The notes below the pieces were generated by a model. That model had not been told where the DNA came from, made no database searches, and was given only the letters and a program-made list of their open reading frames with translations. The translations under genes and the position numbers were made by a program. Of a stretch of DNA of 64,000 bases, positions 23,625 to 32,083 are shown piece by piece (positions within the stretch are counted from its first letter, which is position 1; the number at the start of each line of letters is the position of its first letter). Where the stretch lies: the NCBI RefSeq assembly GCF_001648775.1, contig NZ_LVEJ01000028.1, forward strand, positions 62,001 through 126,000. The letters run 5' to 3'. The DNA comes from Pseudomonas fluorescens. Lineage in GTDB: Bacteria > Pseudomonadota > Gammaproteobacteria > Pseudomonadales > Pseudomonadaceae.

Positions 23625-26570
23625 ATGCCCAGCCCACTGCGCCCGGAACAACGCCGGTTCCCGCTGCACGTGCACATCAGCGTCATGTTCACCTTTCTCT
23701 TGTTGCTCACCGGCGTGGTGCTGGGACTGTTCAACTATCACCAGACCACGAAGATCATCCTGTCGAGCAGTGAAAAACTGTTCAACCGCATTGAGCAGGA
23801 CGTTCGCCTGGACCTGCGCGCGACGTATCAGCCGATACGCCACCTGCTGAGCCTGCTGGCGGACAACCCGGCCACTCAGGCTTCGCACCTTGAACAACGC
23901 CTGCCATTGCTCAAACCTTTCGCGCAGTCACTGCGCGACAACCCCAACCTGGCCTCGCTGTATCTGGGCTACAGCAACGGCGATTTCTTCATGGTGCGGC
24001 CGCTGCGCGATGCGCCGCTGAAAACATTGCTCAAAGCCCCGGACGCAGCGAGCTATCAGGTCTGGAGCATCGAACACGATGCTGATGGCACGGCGCACTC
24101 GCAATCGCTGTTCTTCGATCAGGCCCTGAATGCTGTCGGTCGACTGGACAATCCCGACGACGTCTACGACCCGCGCACGCGCGCCTGGTTTACCGACGCG
24201 CGCCAGCAATCCGAACAAATCACCACCGAGCCCTACGTGTTTTTCTCCACTCACAATGTTGGTACCACGCTGGCCCGGCGTAGCGGTGAAAACGCAGTCA
24301 TCGGCGCCGACCTGACGCTGGCCGCGCTGTCGGCAACCCTGGACAAACACCGGGTAACCCCGTCGACCGAAATCGCCTTGTTCGACGCCGATGGCAACGC
24401 GGTGGCCTACCCCGACAGCCGTCGTTTGATTGTCGACGACCAAACCGCGCGCCAGGCCCGGGTGGCAGACCTGAGCCCCGCCCTGCATGGCTTGCTCACC
24501 ACCGACAACCTCGGCCGGCGTCTGCAGGCCGATGGCCGGCAATGGATCGTCGCGCGCAGCAGCATGCAGGAAGGCGGGCCGAAAGGTCTGCAATTGGCCC
24601 TGCTGGTGCCCGAAGACGAATTATTGGTCGATGCCTATCGCATGCGCTGGCAAGGCGCGCTGGTCACCCTCGCCACCTTGCTGCTGTGTCTGCCACTGGG
24701 CTGGCTGATCTCGCGAATTCTGGTCAAACCCCTGCATGCGCTGGTCAAGGAAGCCGACGCGATCCGCAGTTTCGATTTCAACTTCCCGCTCAGTCGACGC
24801 TCGCCGGTGCTTGAAGTCGACCAGTTGAGCGTGTCGATGGCGCAGATGAAAAACACCCTTGCCAGCTTCTTCCGGATTACCGACAGCCTGAGTGCCGAAA
24901 CCCGTTTCGCGCCGCTGCTGCAACGGGTGCTGTTCGAAACCGTGGAAATCGCCCAGGCGCAGGCCGGGCTGATTTATCTGCGCGACAACGATGACAGTCG
25001 CATGGCGCCTTACGGACTGGTGGTCAATGGCACGCCGCAGGCGCTGGAGACGTTCGACATCCAGGGCCATGACCTGCAGAACAACAACGGCCCGGCGTGG
25101 TTCAAGCAACTGATCAGCGCCGACAGCATGGTCAGCGATCTAGGTTTCGAGCAGGCCGGGGATCTGCAAAAAGTCCTGCTGGCGATGGCCTCGCCACGGA
25201 TCCATCTGATCGGGATCCGTCTGCACAACCGCCACAATGAAACCATCGGCCTGCTGATTCTGCTGGTCAACGACAGTGGCACGGCGGCGGACCTGGAAAA
25301 ACTGCGGCCCGACCGCATCGCTTTTCTGCAAGCCGTGTCGGGCGCCGCCGCGGTGAGTATCGAAAGCCAGCGTTTGCAAGCCAGGCAAAAACAGTTGCTG
25401 GATGCCTTCATTCAATTGCTCGCCGGGGCCATCGACGCCAAGAGCCCGTACACTGGCGGGCATTGCCAGCGCGTGCCCGAGCTGACGCTGATGCTCGCCC
25501 AAGCTGCCGCGGCCAGTCAGGCGCCGGCGTTCAGTGCCTACCAGCCCACCGAGGACGAGTGGGAAGCGCTGCACATTGCCGCCTGGCTGCACGATTGCGG
25601 CAAGGTCACGACGCCGGAATACGTGGTCGATAAAGCCACCAAACTGGAAACCATCAACGACCGCATTCACGAAATCCGCACCCGCTTCGAAGTGCTCAAA
25701 CGCGATGCCTGGATCAGCTACTGGCAGGCGCTGGCGCGGGGCGGTGACGAGGTGGCTCTGGCCAGTTTGCGCGACGCCACGCTCGGCGCTCTGGACGACG
25801 ATTTTGCGTTTGTCGCACGCTGCAATCTGGGTGGCGAGGCGATGGCCGAAGCCGATCTGCAACGCCTTGCTGCCCTCGCCCAACGGACATGGCTGCGCAC
25901 GCTGGATGATCGCCTGGGCGTGTCATGGGAAGAAAACAAACGTCAGGCACGAACCCCGGCACCGACCTTGCCGGTCAGCGAAAAACTGCTGGTCGACAAA
26001 CCCGAACACTTGCTCGAACGAGACCGCAACGAGTTGATTCCCGAAGACAACCCGTGGGGTTTCAAACTGGATGTACCGCGCTACAAATACAATCGCGGCG
26101 AACTCTACAACCTGAGCATCACCCGTGGCACGCTGACCCGTGAGGAGCGCTACATCATCAACCATCACATGGTGCAGACCATCATGATGCTCAGTCACCT
26201 GCCCTTCCCCGGGCATCTGCACAGCATTGCGGAAATCGCCGGCGGCCATCACGAGAAAATGGACGGCACCGGTTACCCGAAACGTCTGAAACGCGAAGAA
26301 ATGAGCCTGCCGGCACGGATGATGGCAATTGCCGACATTTTTGAAGCGCTGACCGCGGCCGACCGGCCCTACAAGAAGGCCAAGACCCTCAGTGAAGCGC
26401 TGGGGATCATGGCCACCATGTGTCGTGAAGCGCACATCGATGCGCAACTGTTCGGACTGTTCATCAACGATGGCGTGTACCTGCAGTACGCCACGCGTTT
26501 TCTCGATCCGCAGCAGATTGACGCGGTGGATCCGGCCAGCCTGTTGCACAAGGCTGGCCTTGGCGAGTAA
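23625..26570 (+). CDS. Membrane HD-GYP cyclic-di-GMP phosphodiesterase with a large insertion
   Basis: The 981-residue protein has a membrane helix (residues 18-40), a periplasmic Cache-like region (40-340), a second helix (GALVTLATLLLCLPLGWL), HAMP (about 365-415), a GAF-like domain (about 425-590) and an HD-GYP domain. HD is at His656-Asp657 (WLHDCGK) and HHExxDGxGYP starts at His875. The 219 residues between them are far more than the roughly 55 usual; the extra block runs from about residue 670 to 830. The final part (ARMMAIADIFEALTAADRPYKKA) is canonical. ATG 23625 follows GGAGAGTCTGAA, 48 bp after the BvgS-like gene, so one operon is likely. Confidence 0.9.
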   Translation: MPSPLRPEQRRFPLHVHISVMFTFLLLLTGVVLGLFNYHQTTKIILSSSEKLFNRIEQDVRLDLRATYQPIRHLLSLLADNPATQASHLEQRLPLLKPFAQSLRDNPNLASLYLGYSNGDFFMVRPLRDAPLKTLLKAPDAASYQVWSIEHDADGTAHSQSLFFDQALNAVGRLDNPDDVYDPRTRAWFTDARQQSEQITTEPYVFFSTHNVGTTLARRSGENAVIGADLTLAALSATLDKHRVTPSTEIALFDADGNAVAYPDSRRLIVDDQTARQARVADLSPALHGLLTTDNLGRRLQADGRQWIVARSSMQEGGPKGLQLALLVPEDELLVDAYRMRWQGALVTLATLLLCLPLGWLISRILVKPLHALVKEADAIRSFDFNFPLSRRSPVLEVDQLSVSMAQMKNTLASFFRITDSLSAETRFAPLLQRVLFETVEIAQAQAGLIYLRDNDDSRMAPYGLVVNGTPQALETFDIQGHDLQNNNGPAWFKQLISADSMVSDLGFEQAGDLQKVLLAMASPRIHLIGIRLHNRHNETIGLLILLVNDSGTAADLEKLRPDRIAFLQAVSGAAAVSIESQRLQARQKQLLDAFIQLLAGAIDAKSPYTGGHCQRVPELTLMLAQAAAASQAPAFSAYQPTEDEWEALHIAAWLHDCGKVTTPEYVVDKATKLETINDRIHEIRTRFEVLKRDAWISYWQALARGGDEVALASLRDATLGALDDDFAFVARCNLGGEAMAEADLQRLAALAQRTWLRTLDDRLGVSWEENKRQARTPAPTLPVSEKLLVDKPEHLLERDRNELIPEDNPWGFKLDVPRYKYNRGELYNLSITRGTLTREERYIINHHMVQTIMMLSHLPFPGHLHSIAEIAGGHHEKMDGTGYPKRLKREEMSLPARMMAIADIFEALTAADRPYKKAKTLSEALGIMATMCREAHIDAQLFGLFINDGVYLQYATRFLDPQQIDAVDPASLLHKAGLGE

Positions 26571-27053
26571 TCAGCAGTCGGTCAGGCGCAGGAAGATCGC
26601 CGCCAGTTGCTCGATACCGGCCTGGTCGGCGGCACCAAAACGCGCAAGTTTCGGGCTGTCGAGGTCCAGCACACCGATCAGACGACCGTCCTTGACCAAC
26701 GGCACTACCAACTCACTGTTCGACGCACTGTCGCAGGCAATATGGCCGGGAAAAGCGTGAACGTCTTCGACGCGCTGGGTTTGCAGAGTGGCCGCTGCCG
26801 CGCCACACACACCGCGACCGAATGGAATGCGCACGCAAGCGATCTGCCCCTGAAACGGGCCGAGCACCAACTCTTCATTGCGATTGAGGTAGAAACCCGC
26901 CCAGTTCAGGTCATCGAGCTGGTTGAACAGGAACGCCGAAAACTGCGCAGCGTTGGCGATGAAATCGCGCTCGTCCGCCAGCAGCGATTCCAGTTGCGCG
27001 GCCAACATGCCATAGCCTTCGAGGCCCTGGCCGCTTTGTTGCAAATCAATCAT
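26571..27053 (-). CDS. Free methionine-(R)-sulfoxide reductase (GAF domain, fRMsr)
   Basis: The 160-residue single GAF-domain protein shows the family pattern NWAGFYLNRNEELVLGPFQG, GRGVCGAAA and IACDSASNSELVVPL. The three cysteines expected of fRMsr are at 73, 83 and 107. The enzyme reduces free Met-(R)-sulfoxide with thioredoxin. ATG 27053 overlaps the stop of the upstream ATPase gene (ATGA), so the two are coupled. Its stop lies directly beside the HD-GYP stop on the other strand. Confidence 0.92.
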   Translation of the reverse strand: MIDLQQSGQGLEGYGMLAAQLESLLADERDFIANAAQFSAFLFNQLDDLNWAGFYLNRNEELVLGPFQGQIACVRIPFGRGVCGAAAATLQTQRVEDVHAFPGHIACDSASNSELVVPLVKDGRLIGVLDLDSPKLARFGAADQAGIEQLAAIFLRLTDC

Positions 27054-27940
27054 GCCTTGTGCTCCAACAATTTCAGTCCCACCCAGTAACGGGCGAATTG
27101 GTACGCGCAACGTCCGTTGCGATTGCCGCGGCCGGTGGCCCAGCGCACGGCGAGGATGTCCAGCGCTTCGTCGCGCTGCCAGCTCAGCCCGGCCTTGGCG
27201 GCCAACTGGCCAATCCAGTGCTCGACGACGTTGAGGAAGTGTTCTTGGGTAAACGGGTAAAACGACAGCCACAGGCCGAAACGATCCGACAGCGCGATTT
27301 TGTCTTCAACGGCTTCGCTGGGGTGCAGTTCGCCGTCGACGCGTTTCCAGTTTTCGTTGTCGCTTTCCTTTTCCGGCACCAGGTGACGGCGGTTCGAAGT
27401 GGCATACAACAGAACATTGTCCGGCGCCTGCTCGAGCGAGCCGTCGAGGACACTTTTCAGCACGCGGTAATCGCCTTCACCGGATTCGAACGACAAGTCA
27501 TCGCAGAACAGCACGAAGCGCTGCGGCAACTTGGCGATCTGCTCGACCACGCGCGGCAGGTCGGCCAGATGATCACGCTCGATTTCGATCAGTCGCAGGC
27601 CTGCGCCAGCGTGCTCGGCGAGCAGTGCGCGGACCAGCGACGATTTACCGGTGCCGCGCGAGCCCCACAGCAACGCATGGTTGGCGGGCATGCCGTCGAG
27701 AAACTGCTGCGTGTTACGGCCCAGTTGCTCCAACTGGCGATCAACCCCGATCAGGTCGCTAAGACGCATGTCGAGGCTGACTTCCAGCGGCAACAGGTAG
27801 CCGCTGCGCCCGTCACGTTGCCAGCGCGCGGCCAGGCAGGTGTTCCAGTCAATAACGGGACGCGGTGCCGGCAACAGCGGTTCGATCCGCGCCAGAACCG
27901 ACTCGGCGCGTTCAAGAAAAGCATTCAATCGGGAATCCAC
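27050..27940 (-). CDS. DUF815 AAA-type ATPase
   Basis: The 296-residue protein has a Walker A motif (WGSRGTGKSSLVRALLAE), a Walker B-like FVLFCDDLSF, sensor-like LLYATSNRRHLVP and a Pro-rich leader before LGVDR-type DLIGVDRQLEQL. It is the DUF815 (YcjX-unrelated) family of predicted P-loop ATPases, function unknown. GTG 27940 is chosen because GAGGAGAAGAC stands directly before it; the frame continues to 28009. It overlaps the fRMsr gene by 4 bp. Confidence 0.88.
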   Translation of the reverse strand: MDSRLNAFLERAESVLARIEPLLPAPRPVIDWNTCLAARWQRDGRSGYLLPLEVSLDMRLSDLIGVDRQLEQLGRNTQQFLDGMPANHALLWGSRGTGKSSLVRALLAEHAGAGLRLIEIERDHLADLPRVVEQIAKLPQRFVLFCDDLSFESGEGDYRVLKSVLDGSLEQAPDNVLLYATSNRRHLVPEKESDNENWKRVDGELHPSEAVEDKIALSDRFGLWLSFYPFTQEHFLNVVEHWIGQLAAKAGLSWQRDEALDILAVRWATGRGNRNGRCAYQFARYWVGLKLLEHKA

Positions 27941-28064
27941 GTCTTCTCCTCGGGCACGTTCACAGTGATGATGACGATCCAGCGACAACCAACAGATCCA
28001 TATTCCCACGCCGCGCCTTGTTACAAGGCGATTCGGGAACCTCGGAATCGCTACATGATCGACT

Positions 28065-30428
28065 ATGCTTGAGCAGCGAAGGGAAACGGAAGTGGTTCAA
28101 CACCCCATGGATATCAAATTCACCCACCGGCTGTCGTACAAGCAAGCCAGGCTTACCGTGCTGGTCGGGTTCATTCTGGGCACGCTGCTCAGTCTGCTGC
28201 AAATAGGCATCGATTATGCCAGTGAAGACGCCTCCATCAACCGTGAAATCCTGTCTTTGCTGGAAATCAGCCACAATCCGGCATCACGCATTGCCTACAA
28301 CATCGACGCCGAACTGGCCCAGGAACTCACCCTGGGCCTGTTGCGTTCGCCGGCGATCATCTCGGCGCAACTGACCGACAACAACAATACCGTGCTCGCC
28401 AGCGTCAAACGCCCGGAGCTGCAAAGCGGCTATCGGGTCATCAGCGACTTTCTGTTTGGCGCCAAGCGCCAGTTCGAGGATCGTCTGTACCTGGATCATC
28501 TGCCCAATGAATCGCTGGGAGTGTTGAGCCTTGAAGTCGATACCTATGCGTTCGGCAGCCGCTTCCTGCGCCGCGCCGAGGTCACTCTGCTCAACGGTTT
28601 TGCCCGCAGCCTGATCCTCACCGGCATTCTCCTGGCGCTGTTCTACGTGATGCTGACCAAACCGCTGGTGCGGGTCATCCGCGAACTCAGCGGGCGCGAC
28701 CCGCGCAGTGCCGAACCGACCACGCTGGAATGTCCGACCGGGCACGCCAACGATGAAATCGGCGTGCTGGTCAAAGTCGCCAATCAGCAGTTCGAGAACA
28801 TCGCCACCGAAATCCAGCAGCGGCGCAATGCCGAAAATCGCCTGACCGACTACCTCGGCCAACTGGAAAACATCGTTTCGGCACGCACCGCCGAACTCAA
28901 AGCAATCAACGCGCGACTCAGTCAATCCAATCAGGAACTTGAAGTCGCCCGCAGCACCGCGCTGGAAATGGCCGAGGCACGCTCGGCGTTCCTTGCCAAC
29001 ATGAGCCATGAAATCCGCACACCGCTCAATGGCCTGCTGGGGATGATCGCCCTGTCCCTCGACGGCCCGTTGAATGCCGAACAACAGCAACAACTGTCGA
29101 TCGCCCATGACTCCGGCAAGGTGCTGGTCGAGTTGCTCAACGATATTCTCGACCTGTCGAAATTCGACGCCGGGCAGCTTGAGCTTGAGCACATCCCGTT
29201 CGATCTGGGATCGCTGATCGAAGACACGGCCAACCTGCTGTCGCAGAACGCTGCGCCGAGCGTGGAACTGACCTGCCTGATCGGCCCGCATTTCCCGGCG
29301 CTGGTGCTGGGGGATCCGACCCGGGTCCGGCAGATCGTCAGCAACCTGTTATCCAACGCCCTGAAATTCACCCGTTTCGGTCGGGTGGACGTACGCCTGT
29401 CGACCTACAAGGACGGCGTGCGCATCGAAGTCTGCGACACCGGTATCGGTATCGCTCAGGACGCGCAGGTGAAGATCTTCCAGCCATTTACCCAGGCCGG
29501 GGCCGGCATCACCCGCCAATACGGCGGCACCGGGCTCGGTCTGGCGCTGACCTATAACCTCTGCGAAGCGATGCAGGGACGCCTGACCATCAGTTCCGAA
29601 ACGGGTTTCGGCAGTCAGTTCTGCGCCGAGTTGCCCCTGCCTTGCCACACGCGGGCGCTGGCCCCCGCGCCATTGCACGGCAAAGTGCTGGCCATCACCG
29701 CAGGCAGCAGTGGCCTGGCCGAGTTGCTCAAGAGTCTGCTGCCGGCGTGGGGACTCGAATACGAACAGCGCACCATCGATGACTCACTGCTGGGCCTGAC
29801 CCCGGACGTGTTGATCACCGACTGCCCGGAGTGCCTGTTTGGGTTACGTCCGACACTGGTAGCGCCGATTCTGCTGGTGACCGCCTACGGCAGTTTTCTG
29901 CCCAGCGAAGAAGCGGCCGCCCTCGCCCCTTTGCAACAACAGGCCCGTCCGTTGGCGCGCAACGCGCTGTATCAGAATCTGCGGCGCACGCTGCAACCGG
30001 ACATCGCCACCATCAGCGATGCGCAGCTGGAAACCGCCCCCACCGTACGGCGCGGGCGCGTGCTGCTGGTCGAGGACAATCCGGTCAATCAACTGGTGGC
30101 CAAAGGCATGCTCGGCAAACTCGGCTGTGACGTCATCGTGGCGGCCCATGGTGCCGAAGCGCTGGACCAGTTGGAGTACCACGAATTCGATCTGGTGTTG
30201 ATGGACTGCAACATGCCGGTGATGGACGGCTACGAAGCGAGTCGGCAGATCCGCCAGAGTGGGCGCTGGCCGCAACTGCCGATCGTTGCCCTGACCGCCA
30301 ACGCCATGTCCGAAGAACGCGAACGCTGCCGGGCCGCGGGCATGAGCGACTATCTGGCGAAACCGTTCCGCCGCGAAGAACTCGCGGCGCTGCTCGACCA
30401 GTGGATCCCGACTACGACAGCGCTTTGA
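28065..30428 (+). CDS. sagS: SagS-like hybrid sensor histidine kinase
   Basis: The 787-residue protein has two membrane helices (about 31-50 and 185-205) around an HmsP-like periplasmic domain, a HAMP/coiled-coil region, HisKA with His315 in NMSHEIRTPLNG, HATPase (DTGIGIA, GGTGLGLAL), a degenerate receiver-like segment (about 545-640) and a true receiver with D714 in LMDCNMPVMDG. By memory, P. aeruginosa sagS (PA2824) is next to ospR and gpx, as here; SagS drives the switch to biofilm growth and tolerance. The start is uncertain: ATG 28065 gives the expected length, while GTG 28092 has a better ribosome site (AGGGAA). Its end overlaps ospR by 17 bp. Confidence 0.8.
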   Translation: MLEQRRETEVVQHPMDIKFTHRLSYKQARLTVLVGFILGTLLSLLQIGIDYASEDASINREILSLLEISHNPASRIAYNIDAELAQELTLGLLRSPAIISAQLTDNNNTVLASVKRPELQSGYRVISDFLFGAKRQFEDRLYLDHLPNESLGVLSLEVDTYAFGSRFLRRAEVTLLNGFARSLILTGILLALFYVMLTKPLVRVIRELSGRDPRSAEPTTLECPTGHANDEIGVLVKVANQQFENIATEIQQRRNAENRLTDYLGQLENIVSARTAELKAINARLSQSNQELEVARSTALEMAEARSAFLANMSHEIRTPLNGLLGMIALSLDGPLNAEQQQQLSIAHDSGKVLVELLNDILDLSKFDAGQLELEHIPFDLGSLIEDTANLLSQNAAPSVELTCLIGPHFPALVLGDPTRVRQIVSNLLSNALKFTRFGRVDVRLSTYKDGVRIEVCDTGIGIAQDAQVKIFQPFTQAGAGITRQYGGTGLGLALTYNLCEAMQGRLTISSETGFGSQFCAELPLPCHTRALAPAPLHGKVLAITAGSSGLAELLKSLLPAWGLEYEQRTIDDSLLGLTPDVLITDCPECLFGLRPTLVAPILLVTAYGSFLPSEEAAALAPLQQQARPLARNALYQNLRRTLQPDIATISDAQLETAPTVRRGRVLLVEDNPVNQLVAKGMLGKLGCDVIVAAHGAEALDQLEYHEFDLVLMDCNMPVMDGYEASRQIRQSGRWPQLPIVALTANAMSEERERCRAAGMSDYLAKPFRREELAALLDQWIPTTTAL

Positions 30429-30873
30429 TCTGCCCAAGGAGGTGATCGAGACCGTCGCGCAAATCATTGAGCCGGTCCAGATCAACCCCGCTGTCGCACA
30501 GCAGACGCGCCTTCAGCGGCGCGACCTGCTCGCGTAATGACTGACCTGCGGCGGTCAGGCTCAAGTGCACTTCGCGCTCATCACGCGCCGAACGTTGCCG
30601 CTGCACCAGTTGCAACTGCTCCAGACGCTTGAGCAGTGGCGTCAAGGTGCCGGAATCCAGCGCCAACCGCTCACCCAGTGCCTTGACTGTCGGCTGCTCC
30701 GGCGCGCTGTCCTGCCATTCCCACAACACCAGCATCGCCAGGTATTGCGGATAGGTCAGGCCGAGCTGATCGAGCATCGGCTTGTAGGCACGAATCACCG
30801 CCCGGGACGCCGCGTACAACTTGAAGCACAACTGACTGTCGAGCTTCAGCGAATCGACCGGCACGCTATTCAT
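30412..30873 (-). CDS. ospR: MarR/OhrR-family redox regulator, OspR-like
   Basis: The 153-residue winged-helix protein carries the OhrR-type reactive cysteine Cys16 in SQLCFKLYAASRAV and a second Cys in ARLLCDSGV. The DNA-binding part is DSGTLTPLLKRLEQLQLVQR with the wing RSARDEREVHLSLT. OspR/OhrR proteins leave DNA when the cysteine is oxidised by peroxide. ATG 30873 overlaps the gpx stop (ATGA), so gpx-ospR is one operon. A perfect palindrome before gpx is its probable operator, giving autoregulation. Confidence 0.88.
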   Translation of the reverse strand: MNSVPVDSLKLDSQLCFKLYAASRAVIRAYKPMLDQLGLTYPQYLAMLVLWEWQDSAPEQPTVKALGERLALDSGTLTPLLKRLEQLQLVQRQRSARDEREVHLSLTAAGQSLREQVAPLKARLLCDSGVDLDRLNDLRDGLDHLLGQIKALS

Positions 30874-31355
30874 TTGAGCAGGGCTTCGATCTCGCGGCTC
30901 AGGTCCTGCGGCTTGGTGGCCGGGGCGAAGCGCTTGACCAACTGGCCATCCTTGCCGATGAGGAACTTGGTGAAATTCCACTTGATGCCTTGCGAACCGA
31001 GTACGCCCGGCGCACGTTTCTTCAACTGCACGAACAATGGATGCGCGCCCGCGCCATTGACTTCGATCTTCTTGAACAGCGGGAAGCTGACGCCGAAATT
31101 CAGCTCGCAGAACTCGCTGATCGCACCTTCGTTGCCCGGTTCCTGCTTGCCGAACTGATTGCACGGAAAGCCCAATACCACCAGGCCTTGATCCTTGTAG
31201 GTCTGCCACAGCTCTTCAAGGCCTTTGTATTGCGGGGTGAAGCCGCACTTGCTGGCGGTGTTGACCACCAGCACGGCTTTGCCGGCGAAGTCGGCGAGGG
31301 TCTTTTGCTCACCCTTGATGGTGGTGCACGGGATATTCAGCAGGTTGTCGCTCAT
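30870..31355 (-). CDS. gpx: Glutathione peroxidase (Cys type)
   Basis: The 161-residue enzyme has the peroxidatic cysteine Cys37 in VNTASKCGFTPQY, plus VLGFPCNQFGKQEPG and WNFTKFLIGKDG. Bacterial Cys-type enzymes reduce organic hydroperoxides and often use thioredoxin. It is first in the gpx-ospR operon and lies downstream of an OhrR-type palindrome 46 bp before its start. No signal peptide, so cytoplasmic. Confidence 0.95.
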   Translation of the reverse strand: MSDNLLNIPCTTIKGEQKTLADFAGKAVLVVNTASKCGFTPQYKGLEELWQTYKDQGLVVLGFPCNQFGKQEPGNEGAISEFCELNFGVSFPLFKKIEVNGAGAHPLFVQLKKRAPGVLGSQGIKWNFTKFLIGKDGQLVKRFAPATKPQDLSREIEALLK

Positions 31356-31400
31356 GACAGGAACTCCGCAGACAGTCGGGAAAGGCCAAACATAGCGAGC

Positions 31401-31424
31401 AATTAAATTGTGTGCAATTTAATT
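31401..31424 (-). promoter_or_regulatory. OspR/OhrR-type operator of gpx-ospR
   Basis: Perfect 10-bp arms AATTAAATTG (31401-31410) and CAATTTAATT (31415-31424) flank TGTG. The sequence resembles the known OhrR site of Bacillus (TACAATT-AAATTGTA). It lies 46 bp upstream of gpx and about 40 bp before the msrB stop. Confidence 0.82.
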
Positions 31425-31463
31425 ATCAAAAAACAAGGCGACCCGCAGATCGCCTTCATTCAT

Positions 31464-31859
31464 TTATTCGCGTGGCTCAAGGTTCAGGCACACCGAATTG
31501 ATGCAATAACGCAGACCGGTCGGCGGCGGACCGTCGGGGAACACATGGCCCAAGTGCGCATCGCAGCGCGCGCACTTCACTTCAGTACGGATCATGCCGT
31601 GCGTGGTATCACGTATTTCGGTCATCGCGCTTTCGCCGATCGGCGCGTAGAAGCTCGGCCAGCCGCAGCCGGATTCGAATTTGGTCGTGGAGTCGAACAG
31701 CGGCTCAGTGCAGCAGACACAGTGATAAACGCCGTCGGTTTTGGTTGCGTTGTATTTGCCGGAGAACGGTCGCTCGGTGGCACTGAGGCGGCAAACCTCG
31801 TACTGCTGCGGATCGAGCATGGCTTTCCATTCTTCCAGGGTTTTTTCCAACTTTTCCAT
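31464..31859 (-). CDS. msrB: Methionine-(R)-sulfoxide reductase MsrB
   Basis: The 131-residue enzyme reduces protein-bound Met-(R)-sulfoxide. It keeps two zinc CxxC pairs (HCVCCTEPLF and KCARCDAHLGHVF), the substrate block SGCGWPSFYAPI and the catalytic Cys in RYCINSVCLNL. ATG 31859 (MEKLEKTLEEW) is chosen for its spacing from GAGG; ATG 31862 is adjacent. It precedes gpx-ospR on the same strand but is separated by the operator, so it probably has its own promoter. Confidence 0.95.
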   Translation of the reverse strand: MEKLEKTLEEWKAMLDPQQYEVCRLSATERPFSGKYNATKTDGVYHCVCCTEPLFDSTTKFESGCGWPSFYAPIGESAMTEIRDTTHGMIRTEVKCARCDAHLGHVFPDGPPPTGLRYCINSVCLNLEPRE

Positions 31860-32083
31860 CATCACACCTCAGCGGCTGAAAAAGCCCGATCTGTACCTTT
31901 TCCACGGATCGGGCGGCACGTATGATTGCGCCTCGTCACGCACCAGTCTGGCAGTCAGACCGGGCGCATTCAAACGGATTCTGGCAGCCGCGGCTCAAGA
32001 CGTCCGCCTGTGCGAAGACGCAGGAATCCCAGTACGGTTGTCCATCCGCCGTCTGGATCGTTCATTTTCGGGATCACATCGCC

